A stretch of DNA of 64,000 nt from Acanthochlamys bracteata (GCA_019914995.1 CM034142.1:5165031-5229030); one strand, 5' to 3'; positions 49,081 to 61,719 are shown, numbered from the stretch's first letter. Numbers and translations: made by a program. The notes: a model not told the origin generated them from the letters alone.

Positions 49081-50436
49081 TATTTTACGGAATAAGTATA
49101 AATTAATATAGTATGATTAAAATTATGAAAAAAAAATAGTCATACAATAGAAGAAAAAGGTTGAACGATGTGGTATAAAAAATCAGAATAAAGCAGTGCC
49201 GAATAATATGCGAAGACTAAAATCGGAACTATATAACAAAATCATTGAACTGAGCAGCACATAAATGCTACACTATACAATGAGCATAACAAGCTCTCCT
49301 ACTATATACAAATTTATGTTGTAATATAAAACTAATTGACTATAAAAATTCAAAACTTTGTTTTATATGCAAATTTCAATATAAATTTATGTTAATCTGT
49401 TTTTCTCGTTCTTGATTATGATAAAAAATAGTTACAACAGAATTTGAAGTATCTTTAATGTATCTAAAAGAATAGGTATAATAATTTTCTTAATTTAGAT
49501 TGTGGACTTTTCCGCCTTATAGCAAAATTTTTTAAATCTTTCTTGATTAATCTTATGTTTCAGTTAAGTTTGCTTCGTATTTTACCGGCCAGTTTCTTTT
49601 TCTGGGCCCCTTTTCATAATGTATCACTGAACGAAATTAGATCATTTGAGTTGTTCACACTTACGAAAATATGAAGTTTGGTGGATACATGTGACCAATT
49701 ATGCCTACGTCAGCGGGGAGCCTAGCTTCCAGGTTGCTTGCTTCAAAACAAGCAGTTGCCTATCCTATACAGCTAGTGAACGATCTTTCTACGAGATGTA
49801 GAAGCCATGTTAACCCCTCCCATTTAAACCAAGGCATATGTACATGCATGTAAATACTAATTTTAACATCATTTTTAGAATACAAACATTATCATGTTTG
49901 ATATCTTTCCTTTCTTTATATGTTGAAATGTAATACCTCTCTGAAACCGTGTATTTATTTATTTACTCGAACCAAAAATATTTGTTAGAATTTATTTAAC
50001 ATTACTTATAAAACTCTATTCTACCTTTTTAATTTTTTAACTTCCAAAAAAGGTCTTACATATTACTGTAGAAGTTTGTAAAATTTTCAAAAACATAAAT
50101 AAAATATATATCATAAATTTATTATATATATAATTTTTGAATAAAAATATTAATCCATTCTTTAAAAAACATATTGTTAATCAATCTCCATTGAACCATT
50201 AAATAACAAACGGAAAGATACTCTTGCTTGCCGTTTGCTTCGGTTATTTGAACTAGTGCATGACGTCATGGCTTACAAGAGATTGCTGAGGCAAGAAGGT
50301 TGACGCTTGATTAGTGGGACCAAAATTCATTGAAACACGTGATCACAACGAGGAGAACTAGAATATCAATTCGAATCGAAATCTAGGGTGGTCCACCGAG
50401 TAAACACGAAGCATCGGTATTTGAGTTATTTGATTA
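49081..50436. other. Non-coding, no gene recognised
   Basis: AT-rich. It contains a TGACGTCA palindrome near 50262 and a CACGTG near 50337, both common plant bZIP-type sites, but no gene follows them. Confidence 0.4.
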
Positions 50437-50702
50437 AGTGCGTGTTTACATTGTGGGATAAAGTCGAATTTTTAGATAAAGTAGAGTTTTTATGAGGTAA
50501 ATTTAAAAAATAAAATTAAAAATTAAAAATATTTAATAAAAAATAAAATTTTATATTAATTATATATTTATAGTAAGTTTTAAAATAGAATTTTTTTAAA
50601 AAAATTATTAATAAAAATAAATTATTTTAATTTTTGTATGTATTTTATGTTAAAAATGAGCTTAAGAAAAGTGGAATTTTTGGTGTTGGTAAACACACAC
50701 TA
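50437..50702. mobile_element. Short hAT-like MITE candidate
   Basis: Left end GTGCGTGTTTACATTGTGGG; right end on the other strand GTGTGTGTTTACCAACACCA. Between them about 265 bp, AT-only in the middle. A clean target duplication was not found. Confidence 0.5.
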
Positions 50703-50988
50703 AATAGGTTTATTCAACTCAAATTTTTTTTTTAGGACATTGTATTCAAAATTTATGAATCATCTGTGGGTGAGAACACACCAAAGTATCCTTCCTGCAG
50801 CTTTTAGTATTAAGATGAACTATCTCTAAAATTTAAAACTTATTTTATTTAATTTTATAGGTACTTTATCATTCATTTGTAAAATATTTCTAATGAGTAT
50901 TACTATTGATTTATAAAAATGCTATAAATGTCTATCTATATATATAAATAAATATTAATATATAGAGATCATATATAGTAAAAATGTA
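50703..50988. other. Non-coding, AT-rich
   Basis: Lies between the short MITE candidate and the foldback element. Nothing recognised. Confidence 0.6.
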
Positions 50989-51679
50989 CTAGAAAAATTT
51001 CATAATAAAATAATAGAAAAGTTTAAGAAAATACTTTCTCAAAGTGTTCACAGATTACACAAGGTTGCGATTGGTCACACAACTTTAATTAATAATAAAT
51101 TTTATAAAATATTCAAATATATAATATAATTTGATTGATGAACATAGTGGTCTCTTACTTACAAATCCCTACTAGAGAATGTATGTAAGGTTTCTTCAAA
51201 AAAATTTATTCTAAATGATGACCAAATGTGACCTTGCTGTTGGACACAAACACGACCTAAGTACGAGTGTGATCGTATTAGATGATGGTGCTAACCGAGT
51301 GCAACCTAGTGCATTCTATGCTTTGCAACGGTATTAGGCCAATGTGTGATCTAAGTGCAACATACTATGACCTAAGTGCCACCTAATACGACCATCACAA
51401 GGTTGCATTTGGATCTACTAAGGTTGCACTTGAACTCGGATCGTATTTGGGTCCAACAACACGAGTCACACTTGGTCACATTTAGAATATTTTTTTAAAA
51501 AAAAATTATAAAATAAATTCTCTCAATAGGACTTGAATTAAAGTTTATTAAATGAGAACCTACTATCCTTATTGGACAACATACTTTGAAAGATTACACA
51601 AAATTTATTTTTAATTGAAGTTGTGTGATTTTTGCAACTTGTGCGATCTGTGCGCCCCTGCGCGAGCTTATTTTTCTAG
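50989..51679. mobile_element. Foldback element, 0.69 kb, Mutator-like candidate
   Basis: The two halves are inverted copies. The left end is CTAGAAAAATTTCATAATAA; the right end on the other strand is CTAGAAAAATAAGCTCGCGC. Further in, CACACAACTTTAATTAATAA at about 51076 pairs with CACACAACTTCAATTAAAAA. Nearer the centre, TTCTAAATGATGACCAAATG pairs with TTCTAAATGTGACCAAGTG, and GTTGGACACAAACACGACC with GTTGGACCCAAATACGATCC. Arms are about 300 bp each. The centre has repeated (A/G)CCTAAGTGC-like words. No coding frame. Confidence 0.8.
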
Positions 51680-52160
51680 CAATTTTATGTGTATTTTTTG
51701 ACAACTTCCTCACGTACATATTTTTCTTTATCTGAATTTCATTTAGTTATTCTTTACTTACACATATATATACATCTATAATACTGTTCTAAATTTATAC
51801 TTGTTCTAAATATTTTCTAAAGATCGAATTTTTAAGATAAAATCATGTCCAACTACTTAGAGATTAGTATCTCCAGCATATAAGCACATCCCCATTACAA
51901 CATTCAGCTAATATGGAATATTAAAAAGTACGGATTATTAAACTCACCAAGTTAGGATCCAGTTTAGTCTAATCCAATGCGAGCTGTTTACCCACCTCCA
52001 AATTAGTTACCCTTTTTTGCTTAGGCACTATTCCGGACTTCTATAGTATTAATCCTAGTTTAACCCACCAAGTTAAACCGTCCTTTGTTCAGGCTCACTC
52101 AGCCCTTCATGCCGAGAAAGATTAAGAATTTTTTATCTATATTAGCATAGAGTTAGTTTT
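51680..52160. other. Non-coding, no gene recognised
   Basis: AT-rich flank, then a less biased stretch (51890-52110) with a partial palindrome around CACCAAGTTA. The RT part expected next in the neighbouring copia element is not visible here. Confidence 0.5.
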
Positions 52161-53600
52161 ATCAAACATAACAAGAACATATGTCTCTACACATAAACTC
52201 ATTGAAAACTCTAAATGCTTTGGAAGGATTTGAGTAGCCAATAAATATAACTTCTTCGCTCTTAAGATCAAACTTATTAACATTCTCTTTACCGTTGATC
52301 AAGATGAAACATTTACAATCAAAAGACTTAAGGTAAACAATATTAGGCTTGTTACTCTTTAGCAATCCATAAGAAGTTTTTTAAGCAAAGGTCTTATAAA
52401 AGCACGGTTAATGATTTTAACGAGCGGTATTCATTGCTTTGGTCCAGAAATATTTTGACAAAATTTGAGAACACAACATAGTCCTCGTGATTATCAAGCT
52501 AACACTCATTCTTTCTTTCAATGGCACACTTTTGTTGAGTAGTTCTAGGTACCAAGAAGTTATGGCTCAAATAATTTGCATAAAAAAAGTCATTAACACG
52601 TTGGTTTTGAAACTCTTTAACGGGGTCATTCCTAATAGTAACAATGTTTCAATCAAGTTTGTTATGAATTTTCTTTAAGAAAAAAGAGAATAACTTCAGT
52701 ACTTGATTCTTGAAGGCTAAGAGAACACTCAAAAATACCTTGTAGTCATAAGCAATGACAAGATAATATTACTTTCCTCCAATGCTTATGGTTTGAGTAG
52801 GTACTAAGAAATCTATGTGAAGCAATTGAAGTGGTTTATTGGTGATTACATCTCGCTTCGGTTTGAATGAGGACCTTTCTTTTCGGCACGATATATTAAA
52901 TAGACCCGAGACAAGTTGCTTGAAGGAGAGCTTTGCAATAGTTTTAATGTTGCAATGTTTGAGTCCCATATAGCACAGTTGACTGGTTTACTGCTCGCTA
53001 GCTACAAGGAAAAGATTTTAGTTATCAAAATTCTTAAAATAAATAACATACACATTACCTTTTCTTCGTCCTTAGATTATTTCCTTGACGGATCCCCTAG
53101 TTGAAATGTTTTTTGAAAGTCATGTTCATGCCAACATCGCATAGTTGATTTATGATCAAGAGGTTATGCTTCAATCCTTGTACAAACAACACACTTTAAA
53201 TGCACAAAGAAAATACATCACCGATCATACCTATACCAGTTACCAAACATTTGATATTCTACAAGATGCCTTTAGATGACTGAGGTGATAATGTCTTCTA
53301 TCATATGCTTTGAACAACCACTATTAAGATACCATTTGGGCTTTCTATTTTCTGGCCACCATGTATTCTGTAAAAGATTGTGTACATCTTCGGTACCCAA
53401 ATTTCTTCAATTGCTGGTCGGATGTTTTCCTTAGGACCTAAATTCATATCACTTTCTTTTGATTTATTTTGTACCAGTAAGATTTGATAAATAAACCTTT
53501 CTATTAAATTGAAACAAGTAATAAGGGGTGTTGAGAAAGTAAGTATAATTTGCACGTTCTTAAGGTGCTCGATTTTGTTGTTAGAGTCAGAACGATTCAT
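52160..53600 (-). pseudogene. Copia protease/integrase relic
   Basis: Minus-strand blocks: WYLNSGCSKHM at about 53340-53310 (family WYLDSGCSRHM, catalytic Asp changed to Asn). Near 52970-52770 LSFKQLVSGLF, ERSSFKPKRDVITNKPLQLL and HIDFLVPTQTISIGGK match the integrase zinc-binding exit. Near 52530-52390 IERKNE and SNFVKIFLDQSNEY match the end of the integrase core. At 52365-52162 KPNIVYLKSFDCKCFILING, GKENVNKFDLKSEEVIFIGY and SNPSKAFRVFN match the segment before RT. Not functional. Confidence 0.8.
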
Positions 53601-53603
53601 TCC

Positions 53604-55142
53604 TGTTAGATATTCCTGCAAGATCAATTCAAGAGGGGAGGGGTGAATTGAGTTAGTCTTTAAGAATTTTCGTTAAGTTTGTAATCCCTCTTGGCAGAGA
53701 GCCGACAAATGGTGTGTCAATCTTTGTAACTGTGAGCGTAAGAGTTAGTGTGTTTCTTGTGAAGTGATAAAGAGTAGTGCTTAGGGTATTTAACGTGGTT
53801 CGGCAAAATCCCTTTGCCTACATCTACGGTCGCTCTATCACCAGAGCCAAAGCTTCACTAGACCTTTAATAAGCTACAAATACACCTAGAGCGAAGTGCT
53901 TCGCCAAGCACACATACTCTACCGGATTTCTTCGCCAAGACAACCCCTACCAGCCTCCTAGACACTCCTGTCCCCCTGGCTGATTTGCTAGCACTATTAC
54001 AAGGTCTAAGAGCTTACACCAAGCTCTATCTGAGCTTCCTTTACCGGTGCCTACAACACCACCTTTAAACTGTCAGTGACAAGTTACAAGAAAATAAACA
54101 AGTATTGAGTGCAGGATCTATCTCATGAATGTTGAGTGTTTAAGCAGTGATTCAGATGAGATGATCGGAGAGATTGCTGAGAGATTTCTTTAGTATGATT
54201 TTCAGCAAGATTTGTTTGTGTGGAGTAGTCAAGTTCGTGACCGGCAGTGGAAGTTTTTGTGTAGAGTGATAGAGTTCTTGTATGTCTCTGTTTTTTCTTG
54301 GATTCTCTCTACTTCTGTTTTTTTTTTGTTCTCTCCCTGTTTTTTTTTATTTCTCCACCACGTTTCCTCGTTGCTGTGACTCCCTTTTTATAGAACATCT
54401 TTCTGTCGAGAGCCGTTGTTGAACGCGTTCTTTGTTGGCGCTTCGGTTCTTCACGTCGAGAGAAGGAATGGTATTGTCAGTGGTTCTTGGTGTGTTTGTG
54501 CAAGTCTTTGTTGCATTGAATCGTTGAAGAGATTTGAATTTCTTCGCCAGCGGTTGAGTGCTTAATTCAGCTAAGCTTACATTTGAATCTCGGTGGTGAT
54601 GAGTTGATATGGTATGTCCATAATAAATCTGATCTGAGTTGACCGCTTGGTGATCAAGGACTTTATTTGCTTTCTTTCCTTGATTATTGAGCTTCCCTTT
54701 TGTGTGAAAGTGAAGATAATTCTAGCTCTTGTAAGTCTTGTTTGAAGTCCTTGATCCGTTTGAGTGCGGTGATTTTTGAAGGTAAGGAAACCGTTGCCGT
54801 TGAACATATGGGTCTGTCCCAAAGCAGAGAATGCATATGCTTGATAGCAAACATGTTGCGATCGTAATGTGGTATTGCATCCCTCATCCCGTATGTTGTT
54901 CTCTGTCTGCCTTGATAGTGACATAAGTTGGTACATTATTTATTTGTGGCATATACTCTGCCCCGTATCTTTGTTCTGTCCCGCTTCAAGCGATCGAGCG
55001 GTGGCCGTGATGTGGTTTGTGGCATCCTTTGTCCGTGTCTTTGTCCTCTGTCTAGTATGTAGTAGCATAATGATTTCTTTGTATGATGGTACATTTTTTG
55101 TCTCTTTGTAAATTAAATGATCTTTGTTTGTCTAATCCTGCA
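53604..55142 (-). mobile_element. Solo LTR inserted in the minus-strand copia
   Basis: A 1.5-kb non-coding block that separates gag from protease/integrase of the surrounding element. On the minus strand it starts TGCAGGATTAGAC and ends TCAATTCACCCCTCCCCTCT, TGAATTGATC, ...TCTAACA. The CACCCC(C)TCTTG signature near the 3' end and CCGAACCACGTTAAATACCC further in are usual in plant copia LTRs. No matching 5-bp target duplication was found, so the ends may be off by a few bases. Confidence 0.6.
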
Positions 55143-55144
55143 GA

Positions 55145-56590
55145 CTTGTTTTCAGATTATTAGTCTTATATAAATCATAGTTCTTAATTCTTTGTTATCA
55201 TCAAAATTATCCTTGTATTTCCAACAATTCCTTTCCAAAGATTGCTTTATGAGATCTAAGCATAATATCAAGTCTTTCTTTACATTTTATAAACTTGGTA
55301 ATGAAGCATGGAAGTCATATATCTCATTTGTTATCTTTAGCTTCTCGATTTTTTCTTCTAATTCTCAAACATAAGTTTTTTTTCAATTTGAATAAAAAGC
55401 ACATCATCATAGGATGCATTGAGCTTAATATTTTCAAATTTAATAGAATCATAATCATAGAATTTCGGTTAGTTTACAAAATTTAGCAATGAGTTGATTT
55501 CTTCGGTTAATCGTTCAATTGCCTTTTTACACTCATGTATGCCCCTTTTAAGTGAGTTGTACATCTTTTTCAGCCTTTTAAATTTATCTTACAATTTCAC
55601 ACTCATGTAGTTGAAATCATACATGTTTGCAGCCTTGATTTCATCCTCGTATTCACTTAAAGAAGATGAGTCATCATTACTCGATACGTCGATGATCTAT
55701 TTGCTCTTGCTATACTTTTTTCTTGGTTTTTTCTAAATAGAGGTATTCATGATGGCTAGTTTTTTGCAATGCTTGTAGATCCTCTCTCGGTCATCATTGG
55801 CTTTGTAATCCTTTCTTTTTTGCTTACATTTTTACTTATTTTTCTTAAGTCATTCTTAAATTTTTAGTCAACATAGCAATGCCATCTTCATCATCAATTG
55901 TGGAAGAAGAGCTCCTTTGCCATGAGTTAGCTAATAAATTAATCCAATCACATAATGGAAAATCATGGTTCTCTTCGGTGGCATGCACTTTGGAGCTATG
56001 CGTAGAAAGTACAGCATGTATAATCGTTCACTTTACGTCTTCGTTCCTAAATTTGCTTACCAAGATTTCGCAAAGGGTAAATGATGTTAGTAAAATAAGT
56101 ACACATTTGAGCATATATTCTCACTTTCTCATTTTGAGGTTTTATAGTCGTGCATATGAAAAGTTAATTGGTCACATTTTTGAGATTTTTATAGTCGTCC
56201 AACTTATCGTCTTAGTTGTGGTACATTAACAAATAAGGCTAAATTTAGTAGGCTTTAAAAATACAATAAGTAAGTTCATTGCACGAGCATTCATGGAGAT
56301 GTTCTTCGCTTCAACATCCATAAATTAAAAAACTAGCTAGGCCGCGAGAAACTGCATTTGCATTCATCTTGGTTGGTAGTATCGGTTGATTCTTGATTAT
56401 TGTCCATAATGTGACATCTTGCATTTGGATGGAGATAGTCATTTTGGTTGTCTAATAGTCATAGCTCAATCTATCCAACAATGGTGGCGGGTTTGACGAT
56501 TTTAGTTCGGTTACAACAACGTCCACTCTTGTTATAGAGATCTTTTTCTCTAAAACCATTAATTCTTATCTAGTAGAGGATTGTCTTGAT
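55145..56590 (-). pseudogene. Copia gag relic
   Basis: Minus-strand blocks in order: HDYKTSK near 56150, then KVHATEENHDFPLCDWINLL near 55930-55995 (family: KVTAIEEAKDL..L...ELI). DDEDGIAMLTKN follows near 55870, then SNDDSSSLSEYEDEIKAANM near 55640-55700 and RLKKMYNSLKRGIHECKKAI near 55530-55580. At 55200-55260 an HKAIFGKEGI-type block matches the conserved K.GLGY region that precedes protease. Stops and frameshifts throughout. Confidence 0.75.
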
Positions 56591-56598
56591 ACAATTAT

Positions 56599-58585
56599 GA
56601 CAAAATAAATACTTAATAATTTTGTTCTGAATTCAGTTGTTGACCAGTTAGCAATTAATCAAGTATAACATTACTGGTGAGTAATTGAATGTAAATAGCA
56701 ACCTGCATCGATGTCGTTGGCCCAGGAAAAATTAGACAAAATAAACACACTTGTTACGAGATTCAAGTAGATAGCACACCAAGAACTTGTACGTGGTTCG
56801 GCACGATAGTGTCTACGTCAATATCACTTGACACCGCAAGTGTAATCTACTAACTTTAAAATCAACGCAGAATCACCGAGACTTTATGTTTCATGAAAAG
56901 ACTTTGTCTCAAGCCGAGTATCCTCGCAAGGACAACTCAACAAATCCTCCGAGATTTTGTAAAGTCCCTCTGGCTACGGTGTGCACATCTTCGCAAAGGC
57001 CTAGCATAAACCTGCTAACCTTTAAGTAGACTAGATCACCTAAGAATTCTCAAATTCTCCTACAGTCTTCTTCCAATATTACAATAAGTAACAGGTTAGT
57101 ACAAGTGATCTCCTTTACAATAATGTCTAAACTCACAATGAGAAAGCTCAAGGAAATCAATTAGAACAAAAGAGAACGAAATGCTCATTGTAAGGCTCAC
57201 GGTTTTGAAATATTCTCTTTCTCGAGCAGCAATGATTCAAAACTCTATTTTGCTCAATATTGACTATCGTATCTTATTATCTCAATGCTGCAACTGTATA
57301 TTTAAGTCACCTCATTAATCTTCGGACTAGATTTGCAATAATAGATCAAGCTTCCAACGGTTAGGAAGAGTGCAAGGTAAAGATGAAAACAAAATGGCTA
57401 CTTTATAGATTTCTTACTGTATACTTTCTTTCTCTGAATTTTTTGTAATTTCTATCTATGATGGCCACTAACTGCTGATCTAGAAGATTTCCTTAGGGTC
57501 TCATAAAGTAAGAAATCCAACATCTAATGAAGTTGCAAACACATCTTACGGCTTCAAATGTTCATCGTGTTTCAGCTACTATGTTATTCAAATTTTGTGT
57601 AAGATATTTTCTAGAAACCATTATGATCTCTTTGCATAAAAATAATCTTCAGGATGTCTATTTTAATTTGCATATAGAGATCAGATAAAATTCAAAAGGA
57701 TGGTCAAGATATGATGGTTTGAGTTTGTTCAGTTAAGAGTTGTCTACATGTTGGATTCTTTCTATCCTTGTTGCTATATATTTTTCAATATTCTCCACCT
57801 AAAATCTTCAAACAATTGTTCTGAATATGTTCTTGATTAGTCTAACATTTTTTGAAAGCACTTGCAACTAGTTAACACTATCAGATAAGTAACTAGCTCG
57901 AACACAAGTATATGTCATTGTTATGTCCATTTGATAACTAGGTCTATCCAGCCACCATGCTAATTTCTTTAATCTTTGTTAGTGAATATGGTTTGCTCAA
58001 GTCTTGACTCTATATAGCTCGTAATGCTAGCTTTTCTAAAATTGATCGAATTTCCAAAATATGACTTGAGTTGGGAGATATCTAGTTCACATAAACATTG
58101 TCCTGATCGGTTCACTCGAATGGATCCAGAAATGTTAAGAGCAAATAGCTAATATTTCGATTTGATAACATTCATTTCCTTATGGAATGCATTACTGTAA
58201 CATCTTCAAGATTCTCTACAGAAAAAAACCAGATCTCCAAAAAGCTTTCCTTAAAAGATATCATCTTTGCAAGATACTGACCAGAGACACTTGCGAGCTG
58301 ATCCATGGGAGTTTTCTATGCTAGCAGCTAATTTTATGAAATTTTTCTGTCTTTAATAGCTAATAGAATTTCATCCTATTTGTTTTGTTTTACCCCTTAT
58401 CATACTATCTTTCAACTACAATAAAAGAATCTTCATTTAGTGAGCTGAGTTGAAAGATATGCGTATACAAAGTGAGCTTCAACATTTAGTAAATCTTATT
58501 CAAGTTTTGTCTGGCTCCATATAACTTGTCCAAAGTTTAGTAATGATTCTCAAATATATCATCTAAATATTTGAGATTCCCAATA
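56599..58585 (-). repeat. 5' LTR of the minus-strand copia
   Basis: Begins (minus strand) TATTGGGAATCTCAAATATT and ends ...TTATTTTGTCA. Contains GCCGAACCACGTACAAGTTC near its 3' side, a motif common near the R/U5 part of plant copia LTRs. Aligns with 16735-18618. Confidence 0.7.
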
Positions 58586-58779
58586 GTGTTGTTACCTACC
58601 TGGCATTCTTAATTGTCATTCTGGTACATTGATTTAAGTATGTTGTCCATTAATTTTTCTTCACAATGGATTGCAAAGGACATTCAGAAGTTCCTTATAG
58701 TGATTATTACCAAAATTCTTATTGTCAAAGTTCCTTATAGTCGATACGGATGTTAGCAGCTAGTGGTGCTGCATATGTA

Positions 58780-59610
58780 GTTGTGTGTCATTATCACATC
58801 CAAGAATTAATAGCAAGACATTCTAACATTCCTCGAGAGCCATGCTTCTTTGTACGTTTGCATAGGACAACACATTTATTGAGAACTAGATGAGCAAATA
58901 ATTGCATTGCAAATGTTAGAATGGATGTATCTGCTTTTTGAACCTTGCCTAAATAGATGTGTGATAATGATTTACTAAGCGTGCAGTACATGTCACGGTG
59001 GAAAGAGTAGCTTGGCGGAAACAGTATATATAATTGCGAGAGGCTCTGCTATATTGACAACACGCTTTCAAGGCCAAAAGATTGTCAACCAAAATGTCTG
59101 ATAGTGTTGCACCCCTAATGTGAGGCTCACATATATGTTAACTAGTTGGGAAGGATCAGCTAATGATGTTGCTATAAGAAAGATGTATTATATTGACCTT
59201 TTTCGAGTCAATTACATGTCTTGTAAGGTGACAACTTCATACACTTCACTTGAATACTAATTGACATGCATAAGCGAGTTAAAGTATACTACTATTTTGC
59301 TTTCTTGAGTAGAGAAAAATTTTACCTTTTCGATGGATGGATGGTAAATAACCATGCCAGCTTTTCTTTCCCCACATTAAGGAGTGTGCTACAATTCGAA
59401 GAAATTATTAGATGCAAACTAGAAAACCTAAAGGAATAGTTCAAATATCGACCCTTTTTATTGAAACGGACAATAGAGAGAGATTTTGCATTACTGAAAG
59501 ATCATTTTGATTCACTAGTATTCGTATCATACTTTTTTAGTGTATGTCAATGTTGTGTTGGCTTGTTGTGCATTATTAGAGAATTATATACTAGGTGTTA
59601 AAAATATCTT
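58780..59610 (+). pseudogene. Harbinger nuclease relic
   Basis: Near 58890-58960 NVRMDVSAF, stop, TLPK matches the FRM....F..LC block. Near 59470-59510 RERFCITERSF sits where RNVIERCFGVLK..F is expected. Near 59540-59600 VNVVLACCALL, then ENY, matches the VLACCALHNFIRE motif close to the C-terminus. The middle of the protein with the DDE residues is too decayed to read. Same family as the relic at 1-700 but opposite strand and different parts preserved. Confidence 0.65.
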
Positions 59611-59809
59611 GAAGGATATAAAGGAATATGAATATGTGGAATGACTATACTGGAGCTTTTTAGGATGTCTTTAATTGATCAAAGAACATGCTCTTACAAT
59701 GTATTTATGTTAATTCTTAATTACTCTTTTTCCAATGTGTGCTGAAAATGAAAATATGTTTATGTAGACGAGAACATATATTTATAAGAATTTTAATATG
59801 TTATGTGTT

Positions 59810-60360
59810 AAAAAAGATTTAATTTTATATTGGTTATTAATAGTCCTGAAATAATATTCATAAAAATTTTTGACTCATTTTTCTTACTGTCAATTAATTT
59901 TGAGATCCTAAATTCATCACATAGTATTATAGTGAGCTGAGCCGAACCGACCCATGGTTAAGCTAATTTTGTTATCCATATTATTTAGAACTTTCATAGT
60001 TCATTTTATTATATGACAAAATAGTCCGTTTTATTTCAGAATATGTAGTATTTTTTATTTAAAAATAGTTGTTCATTATATTTTATAGCAAATAGTCTAC
60101 TTCATTTAGGACAGATAGTTCATTTCATTCAAATTCATTACAGAGTAAGTAGGCTGCTTCATTCAACTTTACTGTAGAAAAAGTATTCCACATCAGTTTA
60201 ATTATGAAAAAAATAAAAAATAAAAACGCTCCACTAGAGAATAGGTGTTAAAAAAAATTGTCTCATATTGCTTATTAATAATTCTGAAATAATATTTATA
60301 AAAATTTTGCATCACCTTTTTCACTGCCAATTAATTTTGAGGGAAATTTTAAATTTGTCA
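59810..60360. repeat. Direct repeats of about 110 bp with degenerate tandem units between
   Basis: 59810-59920 and 60248-60360 share TATTG(G/C)TTATTAATA, TCTGAAATAATATT-like and CAATTAATTTTGAG blocks in the same orientation. Between them, 60000-60200 holds degenerate units of the form AATAGTC(C/T)..TTTATTTCA, roughly every 40-60 bp. Confidence 0.7.
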
Positions 60361-60574
60361 CATTATAAAAATATTTGGTTATCTTATTAGTTTTCCGAAA
60401 TGGTGGCTTGTTGGATCGTATGATTTTCGCTATAAGAAAACTATTGATAGTTTCGTACTTTTCAACATTGTTCGTATCACTGATATGTTGTTACTCCTTA
60501 ATTATTTTAGGACCTAGTAGATATCGGCATCTCCTGATGCCGGGAGAAGGTACAAGTTTCTACCGACCTCCGTA

Positions 60575-60990
60575 GAAGGGAATTCCAACAAGCGGTGGAC
60601 ATCAAAGCGGGATGAGAAACTAATTGAATTTCTTCTGGAGTACTGCAGAGGGAAGGAAAAATAAGTTGCCAAGGGTTTCAGAAAACCACATTCGTGGTTG
60701 CTGCAAAGTACGCCAACGAAAATTCAATCACTGATTCCACGGTAACAGATATTGACAACTGTTTTTAAGGAAGAGATATCTTCTTATTAAGTTTATACTA
60801 GCTTAATTTGGTGCTGATTGGAATAATAAACTTCAAATAGTTATTTTAGATAAAGATATTGAGAGAGATCTTACTAAAGTAATTTTAACCACGTTCTAAT
60901 GTTGTGTCGAACTCCCTTCTAATACAGTTCGAACGTGGTCGTGTTAATGATGACAGTAAATTCCGGAAGGAATTAGTTGACAGGGTAGGA
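60575..60990 (+). pseudogene. Myb/SANT-like protein relic of Harbinger type
   Basis: Reads NSNKRWTSKRDEKLIEFLLE then YCRGKEK, stop, VAKGFQKTTFVVAAKY and TVFKEEISSY in a shifted frame, then VYTSLIWC. This matches the plant Myb/SANT-like domain (WT..MD..L...L......G......F....Y..V, then RFK.LKK.Y..L..L). Such proteins pair with the Harbinger nuclease to bind element ends. At least two stops and one frameshift, so non-functional. Confidence 0.65.
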
Positions 60991-61019
60991 TCAATGAGAT
61001 AGCTACGCTATAAAAGACC

Positions 61020-61700
61020 TTAGGGAGATTGCAGTAAAATATCTTTTCAATTCCCTCCAACTCCAAGCATTGTCAATGATTGATTATTTGGAGGAACAGA
61101 TTGGGTACGCTTTTAACACCCTTACAATTGGATGAACGGAAGGCACGTCGATTCCTAATAAAATGACTTCACGAGAATGCGTTGGATGGCTGATCATATA
61201 GATGCTAACCATGCCATTAGTAGTTGGTTATGTACAAATTTATTTGCATTATACATATGATGTTAGATGGTTGAATTATAGTGCAAGTTCTCTATTAACT
61301 ATCTAGGGATATTATTATTGCTGATCTGTCTATATTTATAACAAAATTATAATATAGTATTATAATTGTGTTAGTTAAATATATTTGTGATCATTGTATG
61401 TGTGCATATTTGTTATAAGGAATTGAATTAACAAAATTATATAACATTGTTATAGAATTGAAACATATATAATTAATAAATAATTATTGTTAAACTAATA
61501 ATGAAAGTATCAATAAAGTATTTTTAATATTTATAGATATTTATTACTAATTTATAATTTGTAATATAATAAAATAATTTATATTTTTACTGTGATAAAT
61601 ATAAAGATTATTTGAAATTTTACTTTCAAACAGAAGCACAAATAGCAACGAAATTATTAACCGTTCACTACCCCGAAAATTAGTTATTGCAAGCAAACGA
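61020..61700. other. Non-coding, AT-rich, upstream of the kinase gene
   Basis: Nothing recognised beyond AT-rich tracts. Confidence 0.5.
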
Positions 61701-61719
61701 GCCGTGACCGTCTTCTTCT

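Larger units (their letters stand above)
52160..58585 (-). mobile_element. Ty1/copia retrotransposon, minus strand, 3' truncated
   Basis: In minus-strand order: a 5' LTR of about 2 kb (58585-56599), a primer-like TTGTATCAAGAC just inside it, gag (56590-55145), a foreign LTR insertion (55142-53604), then protease and integrase (53600-52160). RT, RNase H and the 3' LTR are absent, so the element is truncated at about 52160. All frames are broken. The same LTR family occurs as a solo LTR at 16.7-18.6 kb. Confidence 0.75.
58740..61020 (+). mobile_element. PIF/Harbinger element relic with both protein modules
   Basis: A decayed nuclease gene (58780-59610) is followed on the same strand by a Myb/SANT-like gene (60575-60990), the two-protein make-up of plant Harbinger elements. 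Terminal repeats and target duplication (expected TTA/TAA) could not be found, so the borders given are only those of the recognisable parts. A pair of direct repeats of about 110 bp lies between the modules. Confidence 0.65.

Noticed and set aside
51880-52130. Possible host gene or RNA with CACCAAGTTA inverted words
   Set aside because: The pairing is too short and irregular and no reading frame or RNA family fits.
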